Part shown: piece after piece, positions 1-7,170 of the stretch
Layout of the letters: every line of letters begins with the position of its first letter
Numbering within the stretch: the stretch's first letter is position 1
DNA from: JAVJSF01 sp040219555
Lineage (GTDB): Bacteria > Actinomycetota > Thermoleophilia > Miltoncostaeales > Miltoncostaeaceae
DNA length: 64,000 nucleotides
Assembly (NCBI GenBank): GCA_040219555.1
Contig: JAVJSF010000018.1
Location: 37,787-101,786, forward strand
Direction of reading: 5' to 3'
Notes under the pieces: generated by a model
Database searches by the model: none
The model's input: the letters and a program-made list of their open reading frames with translations, nothing else
Told to the model about the DNA's origin: nothing
Position numbers and translations under genes: made by a program

Positions 1-1108
1 TCGTGGACTCCGGGGCGGCGGACGCCGGTGCCGGTCCCTCACGGGCATCGCGGCGCGGCTCGCCGCCCGCCGCGGTCGCCGGCGGAGGGGTGGGCTGCGG
101 GGACGGTGCCGCGGGGGAGGCCGGCGGAGCACGCGGGACCGTGGACGGCGGCGCGTCGCTCTCGGCCCGGACCGGGGCGGCATCCGGCGACCGCGCCGGT
201 TCCGCAGGAGGAGCGGGCGGGGGCGGCGCGGTCGCGGACGCGGTGGCGAGGGTGTCGGCGAGGGCGGGGGAGACCGTGCGCAGGATCGGGTCCAGCGGAG
301 CCGTGACCGGCGCGAGCACGGGTGCGAGTGGCGCCGTGAGGCTCTCGACCACGGGCGTCAAGGGTGCGACGGCGGTGGCCAGAACCGGCTCCACGACCCC
401 GGCCAGCACGGGGCGGACCGGTGCCAGCACCCCCTCCACGACCGGTGTCAGCAGACCCGTGGCCGCCCCCAGCAGGTCGCCGACGGGGTCCGGTGCGGGA
501 GCGGCCGCCGGAGCCGGCGGTGCGGCCGCGGGCCCGGTTGCGGCGGGCAGCACCGGGGCCGCCGGTGCCGGTGCGGGGTCCCGTGGCGCCGCCGCGGCGG
601 GCGTCGGTGGGGGTGGGGGCGTGGGCGCGGGCGGTGCGGCGGCGGGCGCCGGCTCCGGTGTCGCCCCCGTGCTGGGGGCGGCTGCGGCGGGCGCCGGCTC
701 CGGTGTCCCGGCTGCGCGAGGGGCGACGGCCGGCGCGGTTGGCGGCGCCGGAAGCGGCGTGGGCGCGGCGGTGGGCGGAGCCGGCTCGGCGGCGGCCTCC
801 GCCGGCGCGGCCGGCGCCGGGTCGGGCGCCGTGGCGGTGGCGGGCGGTGGCGCCGGGGTGGCGGCGGGAGCGGGAGGCGCGACCGGCGCGGCGGCCTCGG
901 CGCCCGGGGAGGTGATGTGCACCAGCGGGGGCGGCTCGGCGCCCGGCGCGGCCGGCGCGGCCACGGTCACCCGCAGCAGGTCTCCCACCTGGATCTCGAT
1001 CGCCTGTGCGCCGGCCGGTGCCGCGGCGACCCCGGCACTCACAGCCACGACGGCCGCCAGCGTGCGCAGGAGACGGCGCCGGCGCGAGGTCCCGGGACCG
1101 CGCCTCAC
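1..1108 (-). CDS. secreted Pro/Ala-rich protein (3' end beyond window)
   Basis: Open frame on the minus strand from a GTG at 1106-1108 that runs off the left edge without a stop; about 369 codons are visible. The N-terminus has an Arg-rich stretch, a hydrophobic core (LLRTLAAVVAVSAGVAA) and an AxA-like end (APAGAQA), a good signal peptide. The next residues (IEIQVGDLLRVTVAAPA) look like a short beta-rich segment. The rest is low complexity: Pro/Ala-rich linker with PEPAPA and TPEPAP units, then a milder repeat of LTPVV, LAPVRP and LAPVLAP units at roughly 205-265. Exported by inference, perhaps wall-spanning. No enzyme motif is visible and no function is assigned. The long + strand frame over the same DNA is a compositional shadow. 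Confidence 0.6.
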   Translation of the reverse strand, partial: MRRGPGTSRRRRLLRTLAAVVAVSAGVAAAPAGAQAIEIQVGDLLRVTVAAPAAPGAEPPPLVHITSPGAEAAAPVAPPAPAATPAPPPATATAPDPAPAAPAEAAAEPAPPTAAPTPLPAPPTAPAVAPRAAGTPEPAPAAAAPSTGATPEPAPAAAPPAPTPPPPPTPAAAAPRDPAPAPAAPVLPAATGPAAAPPAPAAAPAPDPVGDLLGAATGLLTPVVEGVLAPVRPVLAGVVEPVLATAVAPLTPVVESLTAPLAPVLAPVTAPLDPILRTVSPALADTLATASATAPPPPAPPAEPARSPDAAPVRAESDAPPSTVPRAPPASPAAPSPQPTPPPATAAGGEPRRDAREGPAPASAAPEST

Positions 1109-1278
1109 GACGAGGCTGCCCCGGTCCGGCAGGCGGGGCTCACGGTCGGCGATGAGGCGGCGCGGGTCAGAGGTGACTCCAAGTGGCGGCGATCCGTCAG
1201 GAACGCCGGTCCGGCCCGGGTGGGGCCACCCTCAGGGGGAGGATCGCACCATGCTCTCCGTCGCGCATCGCCGACGCA

Positions 1279-1296
1279 CTCCCCCGAAAGGGGGAG
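1279..1296 (-). terminator. hairpin downstream of Crp-family gene
   Basis: Perfect 7-bp stem (1279-1285 with 1290-1296) closed by a GAAA tetraloop, 16 bp past the Crp-family stop. It has no T-tract, as is common in very GC-rich genomes. It separates this gene from the secreted-protein gene downstream on the same strand. Confidence 0.5.
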
Positions 1297-1311
1297 CCGC
1301 CGGCGCATCGG

Positions 1312-2067
1312 TCAGTCCGCTCGTGAGGCGATCATCTCGGCAGCGGTCTCGGCGTGGGACCTCATGACCTCCCAGGGGATGGTCACGGTGCGCCCGTCCA
1401 TCTCGACCGTGCCGTTCGAGCGCAGCTTGCTGAAGGCCGTGGTCACGGCCTCGCGTGACGCCCCCACAAGGGACGCCCACTGGGCGTGGGTGAGCTCCAG
1501 GCGCAACTCGACGCCGTCGCGCGTGGTCACGCCGAAACGCTCGGCGAGCTGGTGCAGGCGTGCCCGCAGGCGATCCTCCACCCTCATCTCGCTCACCAGG
1601 GCCACGGTCTCGCACAACATCGCGACCCGGTCCGAGAGCATCTCGGCCAGGTTCCGGCCCAGCCGCGGGTAGCGGGCGATGAGGTTCTCCACGGCCCGCC
1701 CCGGGAGCGCCGATATGGCGGCGTCCTCGAGCGCGGCGATGGACGCGGCGGGCGTCGATCCGAGGGTCGAGTAGACCGAGCCGGCGTCCTGCAGCGAGAT
1801 CATGATCTCGTGGCCGGGTGCGGTGCACTCGAACACGGCCAGACGTCCTTCTCGGACGATGTGCAGCGTGTCGGGCCGGTTGAGCGTGTCGGGCATGTCG
1901 GCCCCGCGGGGCCAGCGCACCATGGGCATGCGGCTCTCGAGCATCATCATGTCGCGCTCGGGCAAGCCGGCGAACAGGTCCATCTGAGCGAGTGTCAGAC
2001 GTGGCGCGCCCCCGAAGCCCGCGGAGACGGGCCCTCTCTCGCGGAGGCCGCTGAGCATTGTGGCCAT
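1312..2067 (-). CDS. Crp/Fnr-family transcriptional regulator
   Basis: 251-aa regulator. Residues about 25-135 form a cyclic-nucleotide-binding-like beta-roll (LFAGLPERDMMMLESR, then VREGRLAVFECTAPG). A dimerisation helix lies near 140-175, and a C-terminal winged helix follows with recognition helix ASREAVTTAFSKL near 210. The canonical cAMP-contact residues are not obvious, and there is no Fnr-type Cys cluster, so the ligand is unknown. The ATG at 2067 was chosen because GAGGG lies about 10 nt upstream; the frame can extend to 2169 but those residues do not look like the family. It diverges from the DtxR-family gene across about 150 bp. Confidence 0.85.
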   Translation of the reverse strand: MATMLSGLRERGPVSAGFGGAPRLTLAQMDLFAGLPERDMMMLESRMPMVRWPRGADMPDTLNRPDTLHIVREGRLAVFECTAPGHEIMISLQDAGSVYSTLGSTPAASIAALEDAAISALPGRAVENLIARYPRLGRNLAEMLSDRVAMLCETVALVSEMRVEDRLRARLHQLAERFGVTTRDGVELRLELTHAQWASLVGASREAVTTAFSKLRSNGTVEMDGRTVTIPWEVMRSHAETAAEMIASRAD

Positions 2068-2215
2068 GTGCGAACCCTCGCAGCAAGATGTTAGGAGGTT
2101 ATGTGCGTCCTGCAACGTGTCGTTGTGATGTGGCCCCCCGTCCGGGCGCGATAAAGTCCGGGAACGCACGCGTTGTCCGCCCGGAGGGCTTCGCGATCGC
2201 GGAAGGAGGAGCCCG

Positions 2216-2890
2216 GTGGAGCGACCCAGCCCGGCGGTCCAGGATTACCTGAAGGCCATGTACCAGCTCACCGAGTCCGGGCGCACCGACGCGGGCGCGG
2301 TGACCACCACCCAGGTCGCGGACGCCCTGTCGGTCACGACCGCCTCCGCCAGCAACATGCTGAAGCGCCTCGACGCGCTGGGCTACGTGCGTCAGGTCAA
2401 GCGCCAGGGGGCCGAGCTCACCGAACTCGGACTCCGCGCGGCGCTGGAGGTGGTGCGCCACCACCGCATCCTCGAGACGTACCTGGCCACCCGGCTGGGG
2501 ATGTCGTGGGACGAGGTGCACCGCGAGGCCGAGGTGCTCGAACACCACGTCTCGGCCGACGTGGCCGAGCGCATGGCCGCCGCGATGGGGCACCCCGCCC
2601 ACGATCCGCACGGTCATCCGATCCCCTCCGCGACCGGCGTGGTGGCCGAGGCCGTCGTACGGCCGCTCTCGGACCTGCCGGTGGGCGCTCGCGCGCAGGT
2701 GGCCCGGGTGGACGACCGGGACGACGAGCTCCTGCGCTACCTGGCCGACAGGGGCCTGGTGCCCGGCGCCCGGATCGCCGTCGGCGACATCGCCCCCTAC
2801 GGCGGTCCCATGTCGCTGAGGGTGGACGACGGCCGCAGCGTGGAGGTGCCCCCCGCCGCGGCGGCCGCGGTGGAGGTGGAGGTGGAGTAG
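2216..2890 (+). CDS. DtxR/MntR-family metal-dependent repressor
   Basis: 224-aa protein with the full iron/manganese-dependent regulator layout. N-terminal winged helix (VQDYLKAMYQLTE, then TTTQVADALSVTTASASNML) covers about residues 8-65. A metal-binding/dimerisation domain with HHRILETYLA and EAEVLEHHVS follows at about 80-125. A C-terminal SH3-like FeoA domain (VGARAQVARV, then LVPGARIAV) occupies about 150-220. The family represses metal uptake or storage genes when bound to Fe2+ or Mn2+. GTG start at 2216 is set by a strong AAGGAGG 8 nt upstream. No metal transporter is adjacent, so it probably acts on distant operons. Confidence 0.9.
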   Translation: MERPSPAVQDYLKAMYQLTESGRTDAGAVTTTQVADALSVTTASASNMLKRLDALGYVRQVKRQGAELTELGLRAALEVVRHHRILETYLATRLGMSWDEVHREAEVLEHHVSADVAERMAAAMGHPAHDPHGHPIPSATGVVAEAVVRPLSDLPVGARAQVARVDDRDDELLRYLADRGLVPGARIAVGDIAPYGGPMSLRVDDGRSVEVPPAAAAAVEVEVE

Positions 2891-2905
2891 GGCCCCGTGG
2901 GACGG

Positions 2906-3340
2906 TCAGTCGGGCGGGGTGAAGGGGACCGAGTTCTCGATGAGGTCGTCCATGTCCAGGCCCATCCCCTGCATGAAGAACGGCGTCAGCAGGTTCAGCG
3001 TGTGCCGGCACGCGGGGCAGATCGGCAGCGGCGGCGGCGGCGGGAGCTCGGAGTCCTCGACCTGCAGGCTGTACGCGCAGCCGCAGTAGGGGGCGCACAC
3101 CGTGCATGACCCGCTCTTGCAGTCGAAGCGCACCAGATCCATGCCGCCGCCGCTGATCTGGGCGATCCAGCCCTCGTGGCGCTCCAGGTACTCCTGGGCG
3201 TCGCGGGCCAGGGTCTCGCGCATGGCGTCGGTCCAACCGTCGCGGATCGCCGTGGCGAACGGCTCCGGAGGATCCGCGACCCCGCGGAACCGTTCGGTCC
3301 ATTCGTCGATCTCGCGCTGCCAGTCCCGCTCGGGGGCCAT
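2906..3340 (-). CDS. hypothetical Cys-rich protein
   Basis: 144-aa protein of no family I recognise. The N-terminal half is charged and helical. The centre holds a dense cysteine cluster (FDCKSGSCTVCAPYCGC, about residues 70-87), followed by a proline run and a CPAC pair near 110, so a bound zinc or other metal is plausible. ATG at 3340 is 9 bp after the mqnD stop on the same strand, suggesting co-transcription with mqnD. It ends 15 bp from the convergent dtxR-family stop. Confidence 0.7.
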   Translation of the reverse strand: MAPERDWQREIDEWTERFRGVADPPEPFATAIRDGWTDAMRETLARDAQEYLERHEGWIAQISGGGMDLVRFDCKSGSCTVCAPYCGCAYSLQVEDSELPPPPPLPICPACRHTLNLLTPFFMQGMGLDMDDLIENSVPFTPPD

Positions 3341-3348
3341 CGGTCCGC

Positions 3349-4203
3349 CTAGTCCTCGACCCAGTCGACCGTCGGCGTGTGAGGGATCAGGCCGGCCTCG
3401 TGCCCGCGGCGCAGCAACTCCTCCACGGCCGCCCGCCCGTCGTCCCCGTAGTCGAGCGTGCGCTCGTTGACGTACATGCCCACGAACTCGTCGGCGAGCT
3501 TGTCGTCCAGGCCGCGGCCGAAGCGCTCGGCGTGGGCGAGCGCGGGCGCCCGGTGCTCCAGGCTGTAGGCGATCGATCCGCGCAGCAGGCGCGAGAGGCG
3601 CGGCATCGTGTCGCCCTCGTCCAGGTCGCGCCGGACGGTGTTGCCGCCCAGCGGCAGCGGCAGGCCGCCGGTGAGGTCGCGCCACCATTCGCCCAGCTCC
3701 AGGATCGAGCGTAGCCCCTGGGTCTTGTAGGTGAGCTGGCCCTCGTGGATGACCAGGCCGGCATCCACCTCGCCGGCCTCCACCACGTCCAGGATGCGGT
3801 CGAAGGGGGTGATGACCGGCTCGGCGATGCGCCCCACGGCCAGCTGGAGCTCCAGGAAGGCGCTGGTGAGCAGGCCGGGCACCGCCACGCGCAGGCGCGG
3901 CAGCTGCTCCGGCTCGATCGAGGCCCCCTCGCGCACCACCACCATCGGGCCGTAGCCCTCGCCCATGGAGGCCCCGTGGGGCAGCAGGCGGTACTTGTCC
4001 GACAGGTAGGCGTAGGCGTGGATGGAGACCGCGGTCACCTCCAGGCGCCCCTCCTTGGCCCAGTCGTTGAGCGTCTCGATGTCGCGCAGGATGTGCTCGA
4101 AGCGGAACCCGTCGGTGGGGATCAGGCCCTCGGCCAGCGCGTAGAACATGAACGCGTCGTCGGGGTCCGGGCTGTGCCCCAGGCGGATCAGTCGGTCGCT
4201 CAC
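3349..4203 (-). CDS. mqnD: 1,4-dihydroxy-6-naphthoate synthase (futalosine menaquinone pathway)
   Basis: 284-aa protein of the MqnA/MqnD periplasmic-binding-protein fold. The N-terminal motif LGHSPDPDDAFMFYAL is typical of MqnD, which converts cyclic dehypoxanthine futalosine to 1,4-dihydroxy-6-naphthoate. Other matching blocks are SIHAYAYLSDKY, VVVREG, GLVIHEGQLTY and LPLGGN. GTG at 4203 is preceded by GAGGAG at 5-10 nt and gives the expected N-terminus. No other mqn gene is in the window, though the type II NADH dehydrogenase at 49.8-51.1 kb would reduce the quinone. Its presence implies the cell makes menaquinone through futalosine rather than by the Men pathway. Confidence 0.9.
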   Translation of the reverse strand: MSDRLIRLGHSPDPDDAFMFYALAEGLIPTDGFRFEHILRDIETLNDWAKEGRLEVTAVSIHAYAYLSDKYRLLPHGASMGEGYGPMVVVREGASIEPEQLPRLRVAVPGLLTSAFLELQLAVGRIAEPVITPFDRILDVVEAGEVDAGLVIHEGQLTYKTQGLRSILELGEWWRDLTGGLPLPLGGNTVRRDLDEGDTMPRLSRLLRGSIAYSLEHRAPALAHAERFGRGLDDKLADEFVGMYVNERTLDYGDDGRAAVEELLRRGHEAGLIPHTPTVDWVED

Positions 4204-4284
4204 GGTGCTCCTCGGCGGGTCAGGTGCGTGCCGCACGATGGTAGTGGGCGCGCACGGGGCCGGACGTACCGAGCCCCTCTCGGC

Positions 4285-4644
4285 CTACTCGAAGTAGGTG
4301 TCGTCGTGCTGGTAGGGGGGAGCGCAGCAGCACAGCAGGCGCACGGGGCCCGCCGGCGAGGCCGTGATCTGGTGCCAGGCGCCCGGCGGGATCAGGACGG
4401 CGTCGCCGGCGCGGACCGGTCGCACCTCGCCGTCGAGTTCCATCGAGCCCTCGCCCTCCACGAGGTAGTAGATCTCCTCGGAGACCCGGTGGTGGTGGCG
4501 CACGGTGCCGGCGCCGGCCTCGATGGTGGCCTCGGCAAGGCTCTGATGCTGCACGGGGGCCACGGACAGGTCGAGCAGCGAGCGGATCGTGCTGCCGTCG
4601 ACCGTGGTGAAGGGGACGGCCTCGTCCCGGGCGCGGATCTCCAT
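4285..4644 (-). CDS. small cupin-domain protein
   Basis: 119-aa single cupin barrel. Motif 1 is visible as VRHHHRVSEEIYYLVEGEG (about residues 48-66), giving two His and one Glu metal ligands. Motif 2 is PPGAWHQI near 87-94, supplying the third His. Small cupins of this type are metal-dependent enzymes or sugar/ligand sensors, so no substrate can be given. It lies 81 bp upstream of mqnD on the same strand, and the C-terminal Cys triplet (LLCCCAPP) is unusual. Confidence 0.8.
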   Translation of the reverse strand: MEIRARDEAVPFTTVDGSTIRSLLDLSVAPVQHQSLAEATIEAGAGTVRHHHRVSEEIYYLVEGEGSMELDGEVRPVRAGDAVLIPPGAWHQITASPAGPVRLLCCCAPPYQHDDTYFE

Positions 4645-4653
4645 GCCGGCAGG

Positions 4654-4929
4654 CTACCCCGCCGGTCCGTCCTCGGGTCGGCGGGCCCGCAGGAGGCGGT
4701 CGCGACACGGCGTGCACAGGCCTCCCCAGCGCACGGTGGGGGCCCCGCAGCTCTCGCACGCCGGCGCCTTGGCCTCGGGGCCGGGCAGCTTCTCGCCGCT
4801 GGCCCGGCGGTTGGCCTCGCGCTCGATACGCGCCAGATCGTCCGGGGAGACGCGTGGTGAGGACGGAGGCGGGGTCACCGGGAGGGCATCGGCACGAGGG
4901 CGCCGCGGCCTGAGCGGGCGCTCAGCCAT
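4654..4929 (-). CDS. small zinc-ribbon protein
   Basis: 91-aa basic protein. The N-terminal half is Pro/Arg-rich and probably disordered. The C-terminal half has a four-Cys ribbon: CESCG followed about 14 residues later by CTPC, then an RLLRARR helix. Its start overlaps the 3' end of the thioesterase gene by 8 bp, so the two are likely translationally coupled. No function can be assigned. Confidence 0.65.
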   Translation of the reverse strand: MAERPLRPRRPRADALPVTPPPSSPRVSPDDLARIEREANRRASGEKLPGPEAKAPACESCGAPTVRWGGLCTPCRDRLLRARRPEDGPAG

Positions 4930-5389
4930 CCGGCCCGGCCGGCGGCGGTGCCTGGCGGACGACGCACATGCCCTCCCCCTCGGCTGCCAGGGTCCCGTCG
5001 GGCAGGTGCACGGTCACCACCGCCCGGAAGCCGCGGCCCGAGTGCTGGACCATCCGGCCGCGCAGGGTCAGTTCGTGGCCGACCGGGATGGGGCGGCGCA
5101 GCCAGTAGCGAACCTTGGCGGTCATCCCCCACAGGTCGTGCGGGGCGCCGGCATACACCAGCATCTCGTCCACCAGCATCCCGATCAGGCCGCCGTGCAC
5201 CCGCTCTGGGTAGCCGATCTGCGTGGAGCGCGGCGTATAGCGGGCCACGGCGTCGGTGCCGTCGCGGTGGATCCGGAGACCCAGGCCCTCCGGGTTGGCC
5301 GGGCCGCACACGAGGCAGTCCGGGAACTCGGACGGGTTGAGCAGCGGCAGGGCGTCGATCTGCGGCGGCGTGGGGGAGGTGTCGCTCAT
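4922..5389 (-). CDS. hotdog-fold thioesterase (PaaI/4HBT-like)
   Basis: 155-aa hotdog protein. The motif ERVHGGLIGMLVDEMLVYAG (about residues 70-89) carries the HGG turn and acidic residue of the 4HBT/PaaI acyl-CoA thioesterases. The N-terminal segment CLVCGPANPEGLGLRI matches the subgroup that starts with a CxxCG-N-P-GL block. It probably hydrolyses an acyl-CoA, substrate unknown. ATG at 5389 was chosen over an in-frame upstream start because the extra residues do not fit the family and would run into the divergent secG promoter. Confidence 0.8.
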   Translation of the reverse strand: MSDTSPTPPQIDALPLLNPSEFPDCLVCGPANPEGLGLRIHRDGTDAVARYTPRSTQIGYPERVHGGLIGMLVDEMLVYAGAPHDLWGMTAKVRYWLRRPIPVGHELTLRGRMVQHSGRGFRAVVTVHLPDGTLAAEGEGMCVVRQAPPPAGPDG

Positions 5390-5417
5390 CCGGGGTCGGC
5401 ATGGTACCGTCCCGCCG

Positions 5418-5651
5418 ATGACCACCGCCTATGTCGTGGTGCACGCCATCAACTGCGTGCTCCTGATCTTCTTGGTCCTCCTGCACAGCGGGAAGGACGC
5501 CGGCCTCTCCGGAGCCTTCGGCGTGGGGTCCACCAGCGGCTCGTACGGCGGCTCGTCGGCCATCGTGGAGAAGAACCTCGACCGCATCACCGTGGTCAGC
5601 GCCATCGTCTTCTTCGCCACGACCTACCTGCTCGGCACCTCCCTGGAATAG
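5418..5651 (+). CDS. secG: preprotein translocase subunit SecG
   Basis: 77-aa membrane protein with two transmembrane segments (about residues 3-22 and 56-74). They flank the conserved loop LLHSGKDAGLSGAFG, a SecG hallmark. SecG is the small subunit of SecYEG that aids SecA-driven translocation. The start lies only 28 bp from the divergent thioesterase start, so the two promoters must overlap the genes. A 9-bp hairpin follows the stop. Confidence 0.9.
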   Translation: MTTAYVVVHAINCVLLIFLVLLHSGKDAGLSGAFGVGSTSGSYGGSSAIVEKNLDRITVVSAIVFFATTYLLGTSLE

Positions 5652-5658
5652 GGAGAGG

Positions 5659-5682
5659 GGCGCCGGCTGGGTTGCCGGCGCC
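5659..5682 (+). terminator. terminator hairpin after secG
   Basis: Perfect 9-bp GC stem (5659-5667 with 5674-5682), 6-nt loop TGGGTT. It lies between the secG stop and the convergent small gene at 5691, so it can serve both strands. Confidence 0.55.
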
Positions 5683-5690
5683 ACGCCGCG

Positions 5691-5864
5691 TCACTCCTCG
5701 CTGCGACCGCCGTGCGGCTGGGAGGGGTCCTGCAGCCAGGCCCAGGCCTCGGCCAGTCGCAGCAGGGTGGTGGCGTTGGGCGCTCGGCGCGCGTGCGCCG
5801 CGATCTGATCCAGCAGGATGGCGCGCGTCTCCTCTGGGGTGGGCGCGGGGGCGTCGTCGGACAT
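5691..5864 (-). CDS. small hypothetical protein
   Basis: 57-aa soluble helical protein: an acidic N-terminus, then TREETRAI-like helices and a Trp-containing helix (LLRLAEAWAWLQDP). GGAG lies 7-10 nt before the ATG at 5864, which supports the start. Codon third positions are strongly G/C, as in neighbouring real genes. Convergent with secG. Function unknown. Confidence 0.55.
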   Translation of the reverse strand: MSDDAPAPTPEETRAILLDQIAAHARRAPNATTLLRLAEAWAWLQDPSQPHGGRSEE

Positions 5865-6009
5865 CGGCTCTCCGGGTCGGGGGACGGGGGACGGGGGGAG
5901 TCTAGGAGGACGCCGCGCGTGGGACGGGTCGCCCCGTGTCGAGGGGCGGGTGGCCCTGTCGTCGCGCCCACCTTCCCGGCGACCGGGTGGGTGGGTAGGG
6001 TTCCGATCC

Positions 6010-6156
6010 ATGAACCCTTCCGCAGCCAACGCCGCCAAATGGGTCGGCGCCACCGTCGGCACCATCGTCCTGGCCCTGGTCATCTACCTGGGTGCCGTCA
6101 TCCAGGTGTACCTGCTGGCCTGGGTCATCGAGATCATCGGGCGCATCACCGGCTGA
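6010..6156 (+). CDS. single-pass small membrane protein
   Basis: 48-aa protein that is almost entirely one long hydrophobic segment (residues about 12-42, VGATVGTIVLALVIYLG onward). A glycine-rich start to the helix and polar ends support a membrane peptide rather than a random frame. It is 10 bp upstream of another small membrane protein and probably forms a two-gene unit with it. Function unknown. Confidence 0.55.
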   Translation: MNPSAANAAKWVGATVGTIVLALVIYLGAVIQVYLLAWVIEIIGRITG

Positions 6157-6166
6157 GCAGGACCCG

Positions 6167-6382
6167 GTGACCGGCTCGCCCACCTGGTGGCGCAGGGCCG
6201 GTTGGTTCCTCATCGCCGCCGCCGCCTGGACGGCGTTCGTCTGGGTCAACCGGCTGGTGAACCTGATCGGCGACGACCGCAGCGCCGCCTTCGTCGCCGT
6301 CCACGCGGCTCTCGCGCTGGTGTCGCTGGGGTTCGCCGGGCCGGTCGCGTGGATCGGCTGGCGGCTCACACGGCGCGGGTGA
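6167..6382 (+). CDS. two-helix small membrane protein
   Basis: 71-aa protein from GTG at 6167. Two hydrophobic helices (about residues 9-28 and 40-65) are separated by a short polar loop, RLVNLIGDDRSAA. Preceded by the 48-aa membrane peptide and convergent with the SDR gene, whose coding end it overlaps by 17 bp. No recognised family. Confidence 0.55.
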   Translation: MTGSPTWWRRAGWFLIAAAAWTAFVWVNRLVNLIGDDRSAAFVAVHAALALVSLGFAGPVAWIGWRLTRRG

Positions 6383-7118
6383 GGCCCCCGTCCACCGCGA
6401 TGGCCTGGCCGGTGATGTAGCCGGCGCCCGCGGAGCACAGGAAGACGGCCGCCGCGGCCATCTCGGCGGGGGCGCCCAGACGTCCGGCCGGCACCTCGGT
6501 CAGCGCGCGCCGCTCGGCTTCCTCCCGCGAGCCGGCCAGCGAGAAGAGCCGGTCCGTGGCGATGCGGCCGGTCAGCAGGCTGTTGAGCGTGACGCCGTCG
6601 CCGGCCACCTGGTGGGAGATGGTGCGGAAGGCCGCCAGGGCACCCGCCCGTTCGGTGTTGGAGAGCATCAGCGGCGGGATGGGCTCGCGCGCGGCCGTGG
6701 ACACGATGTTGACGATGCGACCGAAGCCTCGCTCGCGCATGGCCGGCACGACGGCGGCCACGAACTCCACCGGGGCCAGCACCAGCGCGCGGTGGGCGGC
6801 CTCCCACTGGGCGCGGCCGAAGCCCAGCGCGTCCGGGTTCGCGGGCGGTCCGCCGGTGTTGCAGACCAGCACCTCCACCGGTGCGCCGTAGTGCTCCCGG
6901 ACGCGCGCCACCACGTCCGGGATCGCGTCGAGATCGGCCGTGTCGTGGATGATCGGCAGCGCCCCCAGCGGCGCGGCGGCGGCCTCGATGCGCTCCGCCG
7001 AGCGCGATGTCATGGCCACCCGCGCGCCCTCGGCGGCCAGGGCCTCGGCCACCGCCCGGCCGATGCCGGCCGATGCCCCGCACACGAGGGCCACGCGGCC
7101 GTCGAGTCCCATGTCCAT
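6366..7118 (-). CDS. atypical SDR-family protein lacking catalytic Tyr/Lys
   Basis: 250-aa Rossmann protein of the short-chain dehydrogenase family. Cofactor motif GASAGIGRAVA lies near residue 14-24, NTGGPP replaces the usual NNAG near 86, and VDGGLTRAV closes the chain. At the position of the catalytic YxxxK the sequence reads LSNTERAGALA, so both Tyr and Lys are missing (Asn and Arg instead). Known SDR subgroups share this SN-x2-R pattern and their activity is unclear. It may bind NAD(P) without normal dehydrogenase chemistry. Confidence 0.8.
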   Translation of the reverse strand: MDMGLDGRVALVCGASAGIGRAVAEALAAEGARVAMTSRSAERIEAAAAPLGALPIIHDTADLDAIPDVVARVREHYGAPVEVLVCNTGGPPANPDALGFGRAQWEAAHRALVLAPVEFVAAVVPAMRERGFGRIVNIVSTAAREPIPPLMLSNTERAGALAAFRTISHQVAGDGVTLNSLLTGRIATDRLFSLAGSREEAERRALTEVPAGRLGAPAEMAAAAVFLCSAGAGYITGQAIAVDGGLTRAV

Positions 7119-7170
7119 GGGCGGCAGGATAGCCGGGCCGTTGCCGTCGCGACGCCCGCGCCCCGGCGGG

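Noticed and set aside
3..1367. 454-codon + strand open frame at the left edge
   Set aside because: Gly/Ala/Thr-only composition without a signal, domain or ribosome-binding site; it mirrors the Pro/Ala-rich minus-strand gene, which has a signal peptide.
2068..2215. Search for a DtxR or Crp binding palindrome in the divergent spacer
   Set aside because: No convincing TTAGG-type or TGTGA-N6-TCACA-type site was seen; the TTGTGA/GATAAA pair is spaced too far apart for a promoter.
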